Part shown: in pieces, positions 35,027-44,385 of the stretch
How the letters are laid out: each line of letters begins with the position of its first letter
How positions within the stretch are numbered: the stretch's first letter is position 1
Position numbers and translations under genes: made by a program
From: Gemmatimonadetes bacterium SCN 70-22
Lineage (GTDB): Bacteria > Gemmatimonadota > Gemmatimonadetes > Gemmatimonadales > Gemmatimonadaceae
Assembly: GCA_001724275.1 (NCBI GenBank)
Contig: MEDZ01000022.1
Location: 1-52,245 of the forward strand
Reading direction: 5' to 3'
DNA: 52,245 nucleotides
Notes under the pieces: model-generated
The model's database searches: none
The model's input: only the letters and a program-made list of their open reading frames with translations
Told to the model about the DNA's origin: nothing

Positions 35027-37003
35027 GTGCCGCCCCTGGGCGCCGCCGCTGTCAGCGGCGGCGCCCTTCTCGTGGTGTACCTCGCCACGCTGGCACCCGG
35101 CGTCACGCTGTGGGACAGCGGGGAGTTCCTGGCCGCCATCCGCACGCTGGGGATTCCCCATCCGCCCGGCACACCGTTGTTTGTCTTCGGCGCGCGGGGG
35201 TGGGCGGCGCTCGTCGACGGGGTCACGCTCGGGCGCGTTCCGTTCACCTTGGCGGTGAACGCGGCCTCCGCCGTCTCCGCCGCGGCGACCGCCGGCCTCA
35301 TGGCCTGGCTGCTCACGCGATGGACCGGGAGTGCCGGCGCCGGTGTCGCCGGCGCCCTGGTGGGCGGGGCGATGGCGACCGTCTGGCAGGGGGCGACCGA
35401 GACCGAGGTGTATGCCCACGCCGGGCTCGCCGTCGCCCTGGCCCTCGTGGCCGCAGAGCATGCGGGGGAGCGATGGAGCACGCGTCATCGTACCCTCGTC
35501 GCCGCCATCTTCGGGCTCGCGGTGCCGCTGCACATCAGCGTGCTCGTCGCCGGGCCGGCGATCATCTTCCTGTGCGCCACCGATCGTGGCGGGACGTTCT
35601 CGTTCCGCGCCGCCCTGGCCCCGACCGCAGCGTGGGCGATCGCGGTCGGCGCGGGAACCGTTTCGCTGGCACCGCTGGTGACCGGGATCGTCCTCGTGAT
35701 CGCGGCCCTGCTCGCGCCACCGGGCGGCGACCTGGCGTGGCATCGACGCTCGGTACTCCTGGCACCGGCGGTCGCGCTGCTCGGGGCCAGCTTCGTGGCG
35801 GTGATGCTGGTGCGCGCGCCCCACGATCCGCCGATCAACGAGGGGAATCCCAGGTCGTGGGGCGCCCTGGTGGATGTGGTCGCCCGGCGGCAGTACGACG
35901 TGCCACCCCTGTGGCCGCGGCGCGCGCCCCCCTGGCTGCAGGTCGGCAACGTGATCCAGTACGCCGACTGGCAGGTGGCGTCGGCGCTGAGTGATGCTCC
36001 CGGTCCGTCGCCGCTCCGGACGCCGTTCACCCTTGCCTTCGTCGCGTTAGGCGTGGCGGGGGCCATGTGGCATCGTCGCCGGGACCGGCGCAGCTTCCAG
36101 GCGGTCACCATCCTGCTCGCCTGCGCCACGCTCGGCGTGCTGGCCGTCCTCAACCTGCGCGCGGGGCCGTCGTACGGCTGGGGGATACTGCCGCCGGATG
36201 CGATCCGCGAGGCGCGCGAGCGCGACTACTTCTTCGCCCTGGCCTTCCTCGTCGCGGGGCTGTGGTGCGGGTGCGGGATCGCGGCGTGCGCCGGGCGCCT
36301 GCGCGGGAAGGCGCGGGCAGCGTTCTGGCTGCTCGCCGCCCTTCCCGTGGCCCTCAACTGGCGCGGGGTGGACCGCCGCCGCCTTCCCGACGCGATGCTC
36401 GCCGGCGAGGTGGCGCGCGCCCTCCTCGCCCCGCTGCCGCGCAACGCCGTCCTCGTGGTGGCCGGCGACAACGACACCTTCCCGATCTGGTTCGCCCAGC
36501 AGGTCCTCGGGGTCAGGCGGGACGTGACGCCGGTGACCATCCCCTTGCTCGGTGCCGCGTGGTACCGCGAGGAGCTGGCGCGACGGCACGCGCTGCTCCC
36601 ACCGGAACTCGTGATGGAGTGGGGAGGGCTCTCGGCGACGCTGGCGGCCGTCGGTGTGGAGGGAGAGCGGCAGGGGAGGGACGTGGTCGCCGCCGTGTCG
36701 GTGGAGTCGCAGGATCGGCGCGCCATCGCCAGCGATCGGGGGTGGATGCTGAAGGGGATGTGGTACGCGGTGGCCCCAGGCGGCGACCTTGCATCCGTCG
36801 GCATCGATTCGGCGGCGGTGGCGGAGGTGGTACGAACCGGCCGGCAGCCCCCGGGAGAATCGCTCCGGTCCCCCCCGGCGCGGGACCCCGCTGGTCGCTA
36901 CGTTCAGCGGCTGCTGGGGTGTCCGGACGCCGCCCTCGCCCGGGTGACGGGGGGCGATTTGGGGGGCGACCGTTTACTTGAATCGGTCTGTAACTCCCGA
37001 TAA
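35027..37003 (+). CDS. DUF2723 multi-pass membrane protein (GT-C-like)
   Basis: A 658-residue protein with about 12 membrane segments. The DUF2723 signature near the N terminus (YLATLAPGVTLWDSGEFLAA, then LGIPHPPGTPLFV) is clear; the family is related to GT-C mannosyltransferases that add sugars to exported proteins. The loop REARERDYFFALAFL and the soluble end VLVVAGDNDTFPIWFAQQVLGV also fit. The GTG start at 35027 puts a perfect 29-bp palindrome within codons 4-14; GTGs at 35072 or 35075 are alternatives downstream of it. Contains an octamer copy at 36045-36052 and a non-octamer TTA at 36974-36976. Confidence 0.85.
   Translation: MPPLGAAAVSGGALLVVYLATLAPGVTLWDSGEFLAAIRTLGIPHPPGTPLFVFGARGWAALVDGVTLGRVPFTLAVNAASAVSAAATAGLMAWLLTRWTGSAGAGVAGALVGGAMATVWQGATETEVYAHAGLAVALALVAAEHAGERWSTRHRTLVAAIFGLAVPLHISVLVAGPAIIFLCATDRGGTFSFRAALAPTAAWAIAVGAGTVSLAPLVTGIVLVIAALLAPPGGDLAWHRRSVLLAPAVALLGASFVAVMLVRAPHDPPINEGNPRSWGALVDVVARRQYDVPPLWPRRAPPWLQVGNVIQYADWQVASALSDAPGPSPLRTPFTLAFVALGVAGAMWHRRRDRRSFQAVTILLACATLGVLAVLNLRAGPSYGWGILPPDAIREARERDYFFALAFLVAGLWCGCGIAACAGRLRGKARAAFWLLAALPVALNWRGVDRRRLPDAMLAGEVARALLAPLPRNAVLVVAGDNDTFPIWFAQQVLGVRRDVTPVTIPLLGAAWYREELARRHALLPPELVMEWGGLSATLAAVGVEGERQGRDVVAAVSVESQDRRAIASDRGWMLKGMWYAVAPGGDLASVGIDSAAVAEVVRTGRQPPGESLRSPPARDPAGRYVQRLLGCPDAALARVTGGDLGGDRLLESVCNSR
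35038..35066. repeat. perfect 14-bp inverted repeat after ftsH
   Basis: Two 14-base arms (35038-35051, 35053-35066) separated by one T, all G/C except a few bases, followed by TTCTCGT. It starts 32 bases after the ftsH stop and lies in the start region of the DUF2723 gene. It may be a partial terminator or attenuator between the two genes, or simply Ala/Gly-rich coding. Confidence 0.6.
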
Positions 37004-37010
37004 GTTATCG
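36998..37010. promoter_or_regulatory. palindrome CGATAAGTTATCG before yggS
   Basis: A perfect 13-bp AT-rich palindrome (6-bp arms, one central base) covering the DUF2723 stop codon and ending 4 nt before the yggS ATG. In this GC-rich setting it stands out and may be an operator or a translation-control hairpin. Confidence 0.35.
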
Positions 37011-37014
37011 TGTT

Positions 37015-37719
37015 ATGCCTTTTCCGGGGCTTGAGGATCGCGTGCGGGCCGTACGGGAGCGAGTGGCTGCCGCAGTGGCGCGTGGCGGGCATGGGCAGGT
37101 GGTGGAGATCATCGCCGTGACGAAGACGCACGGCGCCGACGCCGTGCGGGCGGCGTGGGAGTGCGGCATTCGGGCCGTGGGCGAGAACAAGGTGCAGGAG
37201 GCGCTGGGGAAGATGGCGGAGGTGTCGGTTCCGGTCGCATGGCACCTCATCGGGCACCTTCAGCGCAACAAGGCGAAGCATGCGGGGCACTTCGCCCTGG
37301 TCCACTCCATGGACAGCCCCCGCCTCGCCGACGCGCTGCACGAGGTGGGAGTGCGGGAGGGGAGGCGTCTCCGTGTCCTGGCACAGGTCAACACGTCGGG
37401 CGAGGAGAGCAAGGGGGGGTACACGCTCGCGTCGTTGCAGGCCGACGCGGGGCGACTGCTCCAGTTGGACGGGATCGAGGTCGCCGGGGTGATGACCATG
37501 GCGCCCTTCGATGCCGACGACGCGGTGTTGCGCGCCACGTTCGCTGGGGCACGCACGGCGCGCGAGGTCCTGCGTGATGCGGGGCACCCCGCCCGCGAGC
37601 TGTCGATGGGGATGTCGAACGACTTCGAGGTCGCGATCGAGGAAGGGGCAACGATGGTCCGCCTCGGGACGATCCTGTTTGGAGAGCGCACGCCATGGCC
37701 GACGAATCATTCCACCTGA
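37015..37719 (+). CDS. yggS: PLP homeostasis protein YggS/YlmE
   Basis: A 234-residue single-domain PLP-binding TIM barrel. The PLP lysine is in IIAVTKTHG (Lys37); other hallmarks are GENKVQEALGKM, WHLIGHLQRNKAK, LSMGMSNDFEVAIEEGATMVRLG and the final GTILFGER. It controls free PLP levels rather than acting as a racemase. Overlaps divIVA by 25 bases. In Bacillus the homologue ylmE belongs to the same neighbourhood. Confidence 0.95.
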   Translation: MPFPGLEDRVRAVRERVAAAVARGGHGQVVEIIAVTKTHGADAVRAAWECGIRAVGENKVQEALGKMAEVSVPVAWHLIGHLQRNKAKHAGHFALVHSMDSPRLADALHEVGVREGRRLRVLAQVNTSGEESKGGYTLASLQADAGRLLQLDGIEVAGVMTMAPFDADDAVLRATFAGARTAREVLRDAGHPARELSMGMSNDFEVAIEEGATMVRLGTILFGERTPWPTNHST

Positions 37720-38246
37720 CCCCGCTCGATATCCGGCGCTACGACTTCGGGAGCGCCCTGCGTGGCTACGATCGCGCGCGCGTGGACCAGTTCCGCGAGC
37801 AGGCCGCCAACGAGGTCGAGCGACTGGCCAGGCAGTGCCAGGCGCTGGAGGGGAAGGCGCAGGGCTTCCACGAGCAGTTGCGCGCGTTCCGCGAGCGCGA
37901 CAAGGCGATCAACGAGGCGCTGATCTCGGCGCAGCAGTTGCGCGCCGAGGTGCGCGAGCAGGCGGAGCGCGAGGCGCAACTCATCCTGCGCGAGGCCCGC
38001 GCCGAGGCGGAGCGGATCGTCGCCGGGGCGACCGCGGAGTCGCGCAAGGTGCAGGGCGACTACGATGCCCTGGTCCGCCAGCGGCGCGCGTACCTCACGC
38101 AACTGCGCACGATGGTCGAGCGGCAGCTGGCGGAGATCGAAGCGGCGGAGGCGAGCATGACCCCTCCCGGCCCGACCGCGCGGGACGTGGGGGCCGAGCC
38201 GACCGGCGACGGGCCGGCGTGGCTCGATTCCCTCATGAAAGAGTAG
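37695..38246 (+). CDS. divIVA: DivIVA domain protein
   Basis: A 183-residue protein. The N-terminal DivIVA membrane-binding motif is LTPLDIRRYDFGSALRGYD, residues 8-26, followed by a long coiled coil (about 30-155, rich in Glu/Arg/Ala heptads) and a disordered tail ending LDSLMKE. DivIVA proteins mark curved membrane at poles and septa and recruit partners. The position between ylmE and ileS copies the Bacillus gene order. Confidence 0.9.
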   Translation: MADESFHLTPLDIRRYDFGSALRGYDRARVDQFREQAANEVERLARQCQALEGKAQGFHEQLRAFRERDKAINEALISAQQLRAEVREQAEREAQLILREARAEAERIVAGATAESRKVQGDYDALVRQRRAYLTQLRTMVERQLAEIEAAEASMTPPGPTARDVGAEPTGDGPAWLDSLMKE

Positions 38247-38261
38247 ACGGCGAGGGGACGG

Positions 38262-39092
38262 GTGACGACGACGGGACACACGCTCGAAGCGATCGAGGCG
38301 GCGGCCGCGGTGGTGCGCGCGCGGTACGCGCTCGTCCCCGAGGTCGCCATCGTGCTGGGCACCGGCCTCGGGGGACTGGCGCGCGCCATCGAGTCGCCGG
38401 TGGCCATCGAGTACGGCGACATCCCGGGATTCCCGCTTTCCACCGTCGAGTCGCACGCCGGCCGCCTGCTGTGCGGGACGCTGGCGGGGCGGCGCGTGGT
38501 GGCCATGCAGGGGCGCTTTCATCGCTACGAGGGGTACTCGCTGCACCAGGTGACCTTCCCGGTCCGCGTCCTGCGCGCGTTAGGCGCGCGCACGCTGGTG
38601 GTGTCCAACGCCTGCGGCGGGATGCACCCGCTGTGGAACGCGGGCGACCTCATGCTGATCGCCGACCACATCAACCTGCTGGGTGACAACCCGCTCGTCG
38701 GCGCCAACGACGATCGCCTGGGGCCGCGCTTCCCGGACATGTCGCAGCCGTACGATGCGGCGCTCCGCGACCTGGCCCGGGGCGAGGCGCGACGGCAGGG
38801 GGTCACGTTGCGCGAGGGGACGTACGTGGCCGTGGCCGGTCCCAACCTGGAGACGCGCGCCGAGTACCGGATGCTGCGCAGCATCGGGGGCGACGTGGTC
38901 GGGATGTCGACCGTCCCCGAGGTGATCGTGGCCGTGCACGGGGGGATGCGCGTCCTCGGGCTCTCGATCATCACCGACCTCTGCCTCCCCGACGCCCTCG
39001 AGCCGGCGTCACTCGACACGATCATCGGGGTGGCGGCGCGCGCCGAGCCGCACCTCACGTCACTGGTGACCGGCGTGCTGGAGCGCCTGTGA
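38262..39092 (+). CDS. punA: purine nucleoside phosphorylase
   Basis: A 276-residue trimeric-type PNP. Phosphate/nucleoside motifs are [32 protein letters not shown], the family signature [14 protein letters not shown] and GMSTVPE. It cleaves guanosine and inosine to base and ribose-1-phosphate, linking with hpt for purine salvage. A GTG start with GAGGGGA close upstream. Stop overlaps ileS (GTGA). Contains an octamer copy (38578-38585). Confidence 0.95.
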   Translation: MTTTGHTLEAIEAAAAVVRARYALVPEVAIVLGTGLGGLARAIESPVAIEYGDIPGFPLSTVESHAGRLLCGTLAGRRVVAMQGRFHRYEGYSLHQVTFPVRVLRALGARTLVVSNACGGMHPLWNAGDLMLIADHINLLGDNPLVGANDDRLGPRFPDMSQPYDAALRDLARGEARRQGVTLREGTYVAVAGPNLETRAEYRMLRSIGGDVVGMSTVPEVIVAVHGGMRVLGLSIITDLCLPDALEPASLDTIIGVAARAEPHLTSLVTGVLERL

Positions 39093-42000
39093 GTACGACC
39101 CGCTATCAACAACTCCCGGCCGACCGGCCGGCCGATGCCCTCGAGCAGGACGTGCTCGCGCGCTGGCGCGAGGAGCGCCTGTTCGAACGCACCCTCGAGG
39201 CGCGTGCCGGCAAGCCGACGTTTGTCTTCTACGACGGCCCGCCAACCGCGAACGGTCGCCCCGGCATCCATCACGTCTTCGCGCGCACGGTGAAGGACCT
39301 CTTCTGCCGGCATCGCACCATGACGGGGCACTTCGTCCCCCGCAAGGCGGGGTGGGACACGCATGGCCTGCCGGTGGAGATCGAGGTGGAGAAGGCGTTG
39401 GGGCTGTCGGGCAAGCCGGACATCGAGGCCTTCGGGGTCGAGGCGTTCAATGCCCGCTGCAAGGAGAGCGTCTGGACGTACCGGAAGGAATGGGAGCGCC
39501 TGGTGGAGCGGGTGGCGAACTGGATGGACTACGACCATCCGTACGTCACCTACACGAACGACTACATCGAGAGCGAGTGGTGGGCGCTCAAGACGCTCCA
39601 CGAGCGGGGACTCCTGTACCGGGGGCACAAGATCCTGCCGTACTGCGCGCGTTGCGGCACGGCGCTCTCGTCGCACGAGGTGGCGCAGGGGTACGAGGAC
39701 GTCGAGGATCCGTCGCTCTACGTGGCGCTGGACCTGGTGGCGGACGCGGACGCGAGCGGACGGGCGGACGAGGGGCGTCGCCGGCTGATCGTCTGGACGA
39801 CGACGCCGTGGACGCTGGTCTCCAACGTCGCGCTCGCGGTGCACCCGGAGCTGGAGTACGTCGAGCTTCGCAAGAAGAGCGGGACCGAGTGGACGATCAT
39901 CCTCGCGGCGGCGCGGGCGATGGCGGTGCTCGGGGACGATTACACCGACCGATGGGATGTCGTGCGGCGCCTGACGGGGAACGACCTGGTGGGGCGGCGC
40001 TACCGCCGCCCGCTGGATTGGGTCCCCTTCGAGGGCGGGAGCGGGGCGCACGAGGTGATCGTCGCGGGCGACTTCGTGTCGGCCGAGGATGGAAGCGGGA
40101 TCGTCCACATGGCGCCGGCCTTCGGCGCCGACGACTACGCCATGGGGCAGAAGCACGGGCTGGTGATGCTCCAGCCGGTGAACGCCCGCGGCGCCTTCGC
40201 TGACGACGTCCCCGTCGTCGGCGGGGTGTGGGTCAAGGACGCCGACCCCGTCATCGTCGAGGAGCTCCGGAAGCGCGACGTCCTGTGGAAGGCGGGGAAG
40301 CTCGTCCACGCCTACCCGCACTGCTGGCGGTGCAAGACGCCACTGCTGTACTACGCGCGTGTCTCGTGGTTCGTCCGGACGACGGCGTTCAAGGACGAGA
40401 TGATCGCGCGCAACGCGGCGATGGACTGGCATCCGGCCGAGGTCGGGGAGGGGCGCTTCGGCGAGTGGCTCAAGAACAACATCGACTGGGCCATCTCGCG
40501 CGACCGCTATTGGGGGACGCCGCTCCCGGTCTGGGTGAACGATGCCGATCCCGACGAGATCGAGGTGATCGGCTCGTACGCGGAACTCGCCGAGCGCTGT
40601 GGTCAGGCGCTCCCGGCGGACTTCGATCCGCACAAGCCATTCATCGACGCCTTCACCTGGCCCGCGCGCTCGGGGACGGGGACGATGCGGCGCGTCCCGG
40701 AAGTCATCGACGCCTGGTTCGACTCGGGATCGATGCCGTTCGCGCAGTGGCACTACCCGTTCGAGAATCGCGCGCTCATGGCCGAGCGCTATCCGGCCGA
40801 CTTCATCGCCGAGGGGCTGGACCAGACACGCGGCTGGTTCTACTCGCTGCTGGCGATCGCGACGGGGCTGGGCGACGCGCTGCCGAACAATGCGGGCGAC
40901 GGGAGACGGGAGACGGGAGACGGGAGTCGCGCGGCTCGCGCGGACACCACCGCGCCCGGGGGCGCCGGGGGCGCGGCCGACGCCCGAGTCCCGGCCCGCG
41001 TCCTTGCGGCGCCGTACAAGGCGGTCGTGGTGAACGACCTCGTGCTCGATGCCAACGGCGTGAAGATGTCGAAGAGCCGGGGGAACGTGGTCAATCCGTG
41101 GGAGGTGCTGGCGGCCCACGGCGCCGACGCGGTGCGCCTCTTCCTGATCGCGTCGAGCCAGCTCGGGACTCCGAAGCTGTTCGACGCCAACGCCATCCGC
41201 GACACCGCGGCGCGCTTCCTCGTCACGCTCAAGAACGTGTACAGCGGGATCTTCGCGCTCTACGCGAACTTCGGGTGGGAGCCCTCGGCCGCCGATCCGG
41301 CGGTGCACGACCGTCCGGTCCTGGATCGATGGATCCTGTCGCGACTGACGGCGCTGGAGGAGGGGGTCCATGCGCAGCTGCAGGGCTACGATGCCACGTC
41401 GGCGGCGCGCGCCATCATGGGCTTCGTGGTCGACGACCTGTCGAACTGGTACGTGCGCCTGTCGCGCCCGCGGTTCTACGAGGTGGAGGGCGACGACAAT
41501 CGTGCCGCCTTCGCCACGTTGCACGAGTGCCTCGTGGTGACGTCGCGGCTGCTGGCCCCCGTGGCCCCGTTCCTGACGGATTGGATGCACCGCCAGCTCA
41601 CGGGAACGTCGGTGCACCTTGCCGACTTCATCCGGGAGGCCGCAACGGTGCCGGCGCGCGAGCCCGGGCTCGAGCGGGGGATGGCGGAGGTGCGCGAGCT
41701 GGCGACGCTGGGGCGGGCCGCGCGCGAGGAGGCCGGCGTCAACGTGCGCAAGCCGTTGTCGCGGGTGGTGTGCGTGGTGCCGCGAGAGCTGGCGGCCGAC
41801 GTCGAGCCGCTCCTCCCGCTCCTGCAGGCGGAATTGAACGTGAAGGCGGTGTCGCTCGCGACCTCGGCCGACGACCTGGTCACGCTGGAGGCGCGGCCGA
41901 ACTTCCGGTCGTTAGGCAAGAAATTCGGCAAGGCGACGCCGCTGGCGGCGAAGGCGGTGCAGGCACTCGCGAGCGAGCACCTGCGGGCCTTCGAGCGAGG

Positions 42001-42418
42001 GGAGCCGCTGGCGCTCACCGTCGAGGGCGAGACGCACGTCCTCGATGCCGAGGACCTGACGATCCTTCGGCGCGCCTCCGGCGACCTGGTGGTGAAGGAA
42101 TCGCTCGGGCGCTTCGCGGCGATCGATCCCCAGCTCACCCCCGCGCTCCGACGCGAAGGGCTGGCGCGGGAAGTCGTCAGTCGTGTGCAACGGCTGCGCA
42201 AGGACACGGGGCTGGCGGTCTCCGACCGGATTCACCTCCGCCTCTGGGGAACGCCGGAGATCGACGAGGCAGTTGGGGAGTACAAGGAGTGGATCGCGGG
42301 CGAAGTGCTCGCTCGCACGGTCACGATCGGTCGTGACGGCAATGTGGCTGAAACAGCGACGCACGCGGTGGAGATCGACGGACTCACCGTGCACGTCGCC
42401 CTGACCCGGGACGAATGA
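39089..42418 (+). CDS. ileS: isoleucyl-tRNA synthetase, type 2, GXHH signature
   Basis: A 1109-residue class I synthetase charging tRNA-Ile. The first signature, HXGH in nearly all class I enzymes, reads PGIHHVFA (Gly59-Ile60-His61-His62), i.e. GXHH; KMSKS is at 659-663. The editing domain ([15 protein letters not shown] region) and anticodon-binding C-terminal domains are complete, with the length and sequence of the eukaryote-like type-2 form. Just before KMSKS there is an insertion of roughly 35 low-complexity residues (Gly/Arg/Ala-rich) coded partly by a 4x heptanucleotide repeat. GTG start overlaps the punA stop; its stop overlaps the next ATG (ATGA). Confidence 0.96.
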   Translation: MSTTRYQQLPADRPADALEQDVLARWREERLFERTLEARAGKPTFVFYDGPPTANGRPGIHHVFARTVKDLFCRHRTMTGHFVPRKAGWDTHGLPVEIEVEKALGLSGKPDIEAFGVEAFNARCKESVWTYRKEWERLVERVANWMDYDHPYVTYTNDYIESEWWALKTLHERGLLYRGHKILPYCARCGTALSSHEVAQGYEDVEDPSLYVALDLVADADASGRADEGRRRLIVWTTTPWTLVSNVALAVHPELEYVELRKKSGTEWTIILAAARAMAVLGDDYTDRWDVVRRLTGNDLVGRRYRRPLDWVPFEGGSGAHEVIVAGDFVSAEDGSGIVHMAPAFGADDYAMGQKHGLVMLQPVNARGAFADDVPVVGGVWVKDADPVIVEELRKRDVLWKAGKLVHAYPHCWRCKTPLLYYARVSWFVRTTAFKDEMIARNAAMDWHPAEVGEGRFGEWLKNNIDWAISRDRYWGTPLPVWVNDADPDEIEVIGSYAELAERCGQALPADFDPHKPFIDAFTWPARSGTGTMRRVPEVIDAWFDSGSMPFAQWHYPFENRALMAERYPADFIAEGLDQTRGWFYSLLAIATGLGDALPNNAGDGRRETGDGSRAARADTTAPGGAGGAADARVPARVLAAPYKAVVVNDLVLDANGVKMSKSRGNVVNPWEVLAAHGADAVRLFLIASSQLGTPKLFDANAIRDTAARFLVTLKNVYSGIFALYANFGWEPSAADPAVHDRPVLDRWILSRLTALEEGVHAQLQGYDATSAARAIMGFVVDDLSNWYVRLSRPRFYEVEGDDNRAAFATLHECLVVTSRLLAPVAPFLTDWMHRQLTGTSVHLADFIREAATVPAREPGLERGMAEVRELATLGRAAREEAGVNVRKPLSRVVCVVPRELAADVEPLLPLLQAELNVKAVSLATSADDLVTLEARPNFRSLGKKFGKATPLAAKAVQALASEHLRAFERGEPLALTVEGETHVLDAEDLTILRRASGDLVVKESLGRFAAIDPQLTPALRREGLAREVVSRVQRLRKDTGLAVSDRIHLRLWGTPEIDEAVGEYKEWIAGEVLARTVTIGRDGNVAETATHAVEIDGLTVHVALTRDE
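40898..40925 (+). repeat. tandem heptamer GACGGGA x4 inside ileS
   Basis: Four exact 7-bp units in the coding region of the insertion upstream of KMSKS. The unit is not a multiple of three, so any change in copy number other than by three units would shift the frame of an essential gene. Confidence 0.9.
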
Positions 42419-42852
42419 CGATGGCAACATCCAGTGGCGCGAGCGGGGCGGCCGCCAAGAAGCCGAAGCCGATGAGCAAGAAGCATCTCCAGCACTTCGA
42501 GAAGCGCCTGATGGAAGAGCGCAAGCGCGTCCTGAAGGAGCTGGGGAAGTACGACGAGGTGTTCAACGCCACGGACCAGTCGTCCGACGGCGACCTCTCC
42601 TCGTACTCGTTCCACATGGCGGACCAGGGGACCGACGCCATGGAGCGCGAAAAGGCCTTCCTCTTCGCCAGCCAGGAGGGGCGCTTCCTCTGGCACATCG
42701 ACCAGGCGCTGCGCCGCCTGTACAAGACGCCGGAGACGTACGGCAAGTGCCACAACTGCGGCGACGACATCGCGTTCGAGCGCCTCGACGCGCTTCCGCA
42801 CGCGCGCTTCTGCATCAAGTGCAAGCAGCGGGAGGAAGATGCCAAGAAGTAG
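42415..42852 (+). CDS. DksA/TraR family zinc-finger protein (YlyA-like)
   Basis: A 145-residue protein. A lysine-rich N terminus is followed by a coiled coil (KKHLQHFEKRLMEERKRVLK), then the acidic segment and the C4 zinc finger CHNC...CIKC near the C terminus with YGKCHNCGDDIAFERLDALP. DksA-type proteins bind the RNA polymerase secondary channel and modulate stringent-response promoters. Position between ileS and lspA equals that of ylyA in Bacillus. Overlaps ileS (ATGA) and lspA (14 bases). Confidence 0.92.
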   Translation: MTMATSSGASGAAAKKPKPMSKKHLQHFEKRLMEERKRVLKELGKYDEVFNATDQSSDGDLSSYSFHMADQGTDAMEREKAFLFASQEGRFLWHIDQALRRLYKTPETYGKCHNCGDDIAFERLDALPHARFCIKCKQREEDAKK

Positions 42853-43384
42853 CAGCAAGGCGCTGGTCTTCTGGCCGCTCCTGGTGACGCTGGTCCTCGC
42901 GGATCGCGTCACCAAGGCGGTGGCGGAGCAGTTGCTGTGGCCGCGGGGGGTTCCGAACCCGGTCTTCGGCGACTGGTTTCGCTGGACGCTCGTGTACAAC
43001 CCGGGGGCCGCCTTCGGGCTGCATCTCGGGCCGTACTCCCGCTGGATCTTCCTGGCGCTCACCGTCGCGGCGCTCTGGATCCTCTGGCAACTCTACCGGC
43101 AGACCGACGCCGCCAACCGGTGGCGCACGGTCGCCATTTCGCTCGTCACGGCCGGCGCACTCGGCAACCTCATCGACCGGATCGTCTCGGCCCAGGGCGT
43201 CGTCGACTTCATCGACATCGGGGTGGGCGACATGCGCTGGCCCACGTTCAACGTGGCCGACATGGCGGTGAGCACGGGGGCCATCCTGCTTGCGGCGGTG
43301 CTGTGGCGCGAGGACGCGGAGGCGAGCCGCCGCGAGGCGGAGGACGTGTCGGCGGTGGGCGAGACGTCCGGCGCGCGCTCGTGA
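42839..43384 (+). CDS. lspA: lipoprotein signal peptidase
   Basis: A 181-residue inner-membrane aspartyl peptidase that cleaves prolipoproteins before the lipidated Cys. Four membrane helices; catalytic Asp113 (GNLIDRI) and Asp141 (FNVADMAV), plus YNPGAAFGL in the first loop. It would process lipoproteins such as the repeat-peptide lipoprotein in this window. The stop overlaps the next GTG start. Confidence 0.96.
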   Translation: MPRSSSKALVFWPLLVTLVLADRVTKAVAEQLLWPRGVPNPVFGDWFRWTLVYNPGAAFGLHLGPYSRWIFLALTVAALWILWQLYRQTDAANRWRTVAISLVTAGALGNLIDRIVSAQGVVDFIDIGVGDMRWPTFNVADMAVSTGAILLAAVLWREDAEASRREAEDVSAVGETSGARS

Positions 43385-44385
43385 GCGAGCGGGCGCAGGG
43401 GACGCCGCTGGCGTTCCAGGTCGAGGCGGACAGCGATGTTCGCCTCGATGCGTTGGTGGCGCAGCGCGCCGGCGTGTCGCGCACGCAGGCCGCGACGCTC
43501 ATCGCCAACGGACACGTCACCGTCGACGCGCGGCGGGAGAAGGGGGCCTACAAGCCGCGTGCCGGCGAGCGGATCGATGTCGTCATCCCGCCGCCGGCGG
43601 TGCGCGAGATCCGGGGCGAGGAGATCCCGCTCGCGATCGTGTACGAGGACGACGACCTCGTCGTGATCGACAAGCCGGCGGGGATGGTCGTGCACCCCGC
43701 CCCCGGCAACTGGAGCGGGACGCTGGTCAACGCCCTGCTGGGGCGTGGCGGCGCCCTCTCGCGCACCGGGGGGGCCGAGCGCCCGGGGCTGGTGCACCGA
43801 CTCGACAAGGACACCTCGGGGCTCCTGATCGTGGCCAAGCATGACCGCGCCCACCGCCTCCTGTCTGGTGCCCTCGCCGAGCGTCGCGTCGTCCGAAGGT
43901 ACGCGACACTCATCTGGGGGCACCTCGTGGAGGAGGAGACGATCGTGGACAAGCCCATCGCCCGCGACCCGCGCGACCGCCAGCGCATGGCGGTGGTCGC
44001 CGGCGGCAAGCCGGCGCGCACCACCTTCACCCGGCTCGCCCGCTTCGACGCCGGCGACCTGCTGCGCGCCCACCTCCACACCGGGCGCACGCACCAGATC
44101 CGCGTGCACCTGGCGGCCATCGGGCACCCGGTGGTGGGCGACGACACGTACGGCGGCGGCGGTGGGCGAAAGCTCGTCGGGCTCCCGCCGCGCCGCCATT
44201 TCCTGCACGCCGCGTGGCTGCGCTTCGCGCATCCCATCACCCGGCGGCACGTGGACCTCCGCGCGCCGCTCCCCGCCGACCTGCGCGAGGCGCTGGCCAC
44301 CGTCGCCCACGACCCGTCGCTCCGCGAGCTCGACGATCCGCTGGAGCGCTTCGGGTTCTACGCCGAACCGGGAGCGGGCGCGTGA
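43381..44385 (+). CDS. rluD: RluD-family 23S rRNA pseudouridine synthase
   Basis: A 334-residue enzyme. An N-terminal S4 domain (RLDALVAQRAGVSRTQAATL) is followed by the catalytic domain with HRLDKDTSGL (Asp142), the KPAGMVVHPA motif and HTGRTHQIRVHLA. It likely converts U1911/1915/1917-type uridines in helix 69; the Bacillus equivalent in this position is ylyB. GTG start overlaps lspA, and its stop overlaps cheW (GTGA). Confidence 0.93.
   Translation: MSERAQGTPLAFQVEADSDVRLDALVAQRAGVSRTQAATLIANGHVTVDARREKGAYKPRAGERIDVVIPPPAVREIRGEEIPLAIVYEDDDLVVIDKPAGMVVHPAPGNWSGTLVNALLGRGGALSRTGGAERPGLVHRLDKDTSGLLIVAKHDRAHRLLSGALAERRVVRRYATLIWGHLVEEETIVDKPIARDPRDRQRMAVVAGGKPARTTFTRLARFDAGDLLRAHLHTGRTHQIRVHLAAIGHPVVGDDTYGGGGGRKLVGLPPRRHFLHAAWLRFAHPITRRHVDLRAPLPADLREALATVAHDPSLRELDDPLERFGFYAEPGAGA

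Noticed and set aside
38525-41617. A 1030-residue minus-strand open frame over punA and ileS
   Set aside because: Antisense shadow of strongly recognised enzymes, with low-complexity composition.
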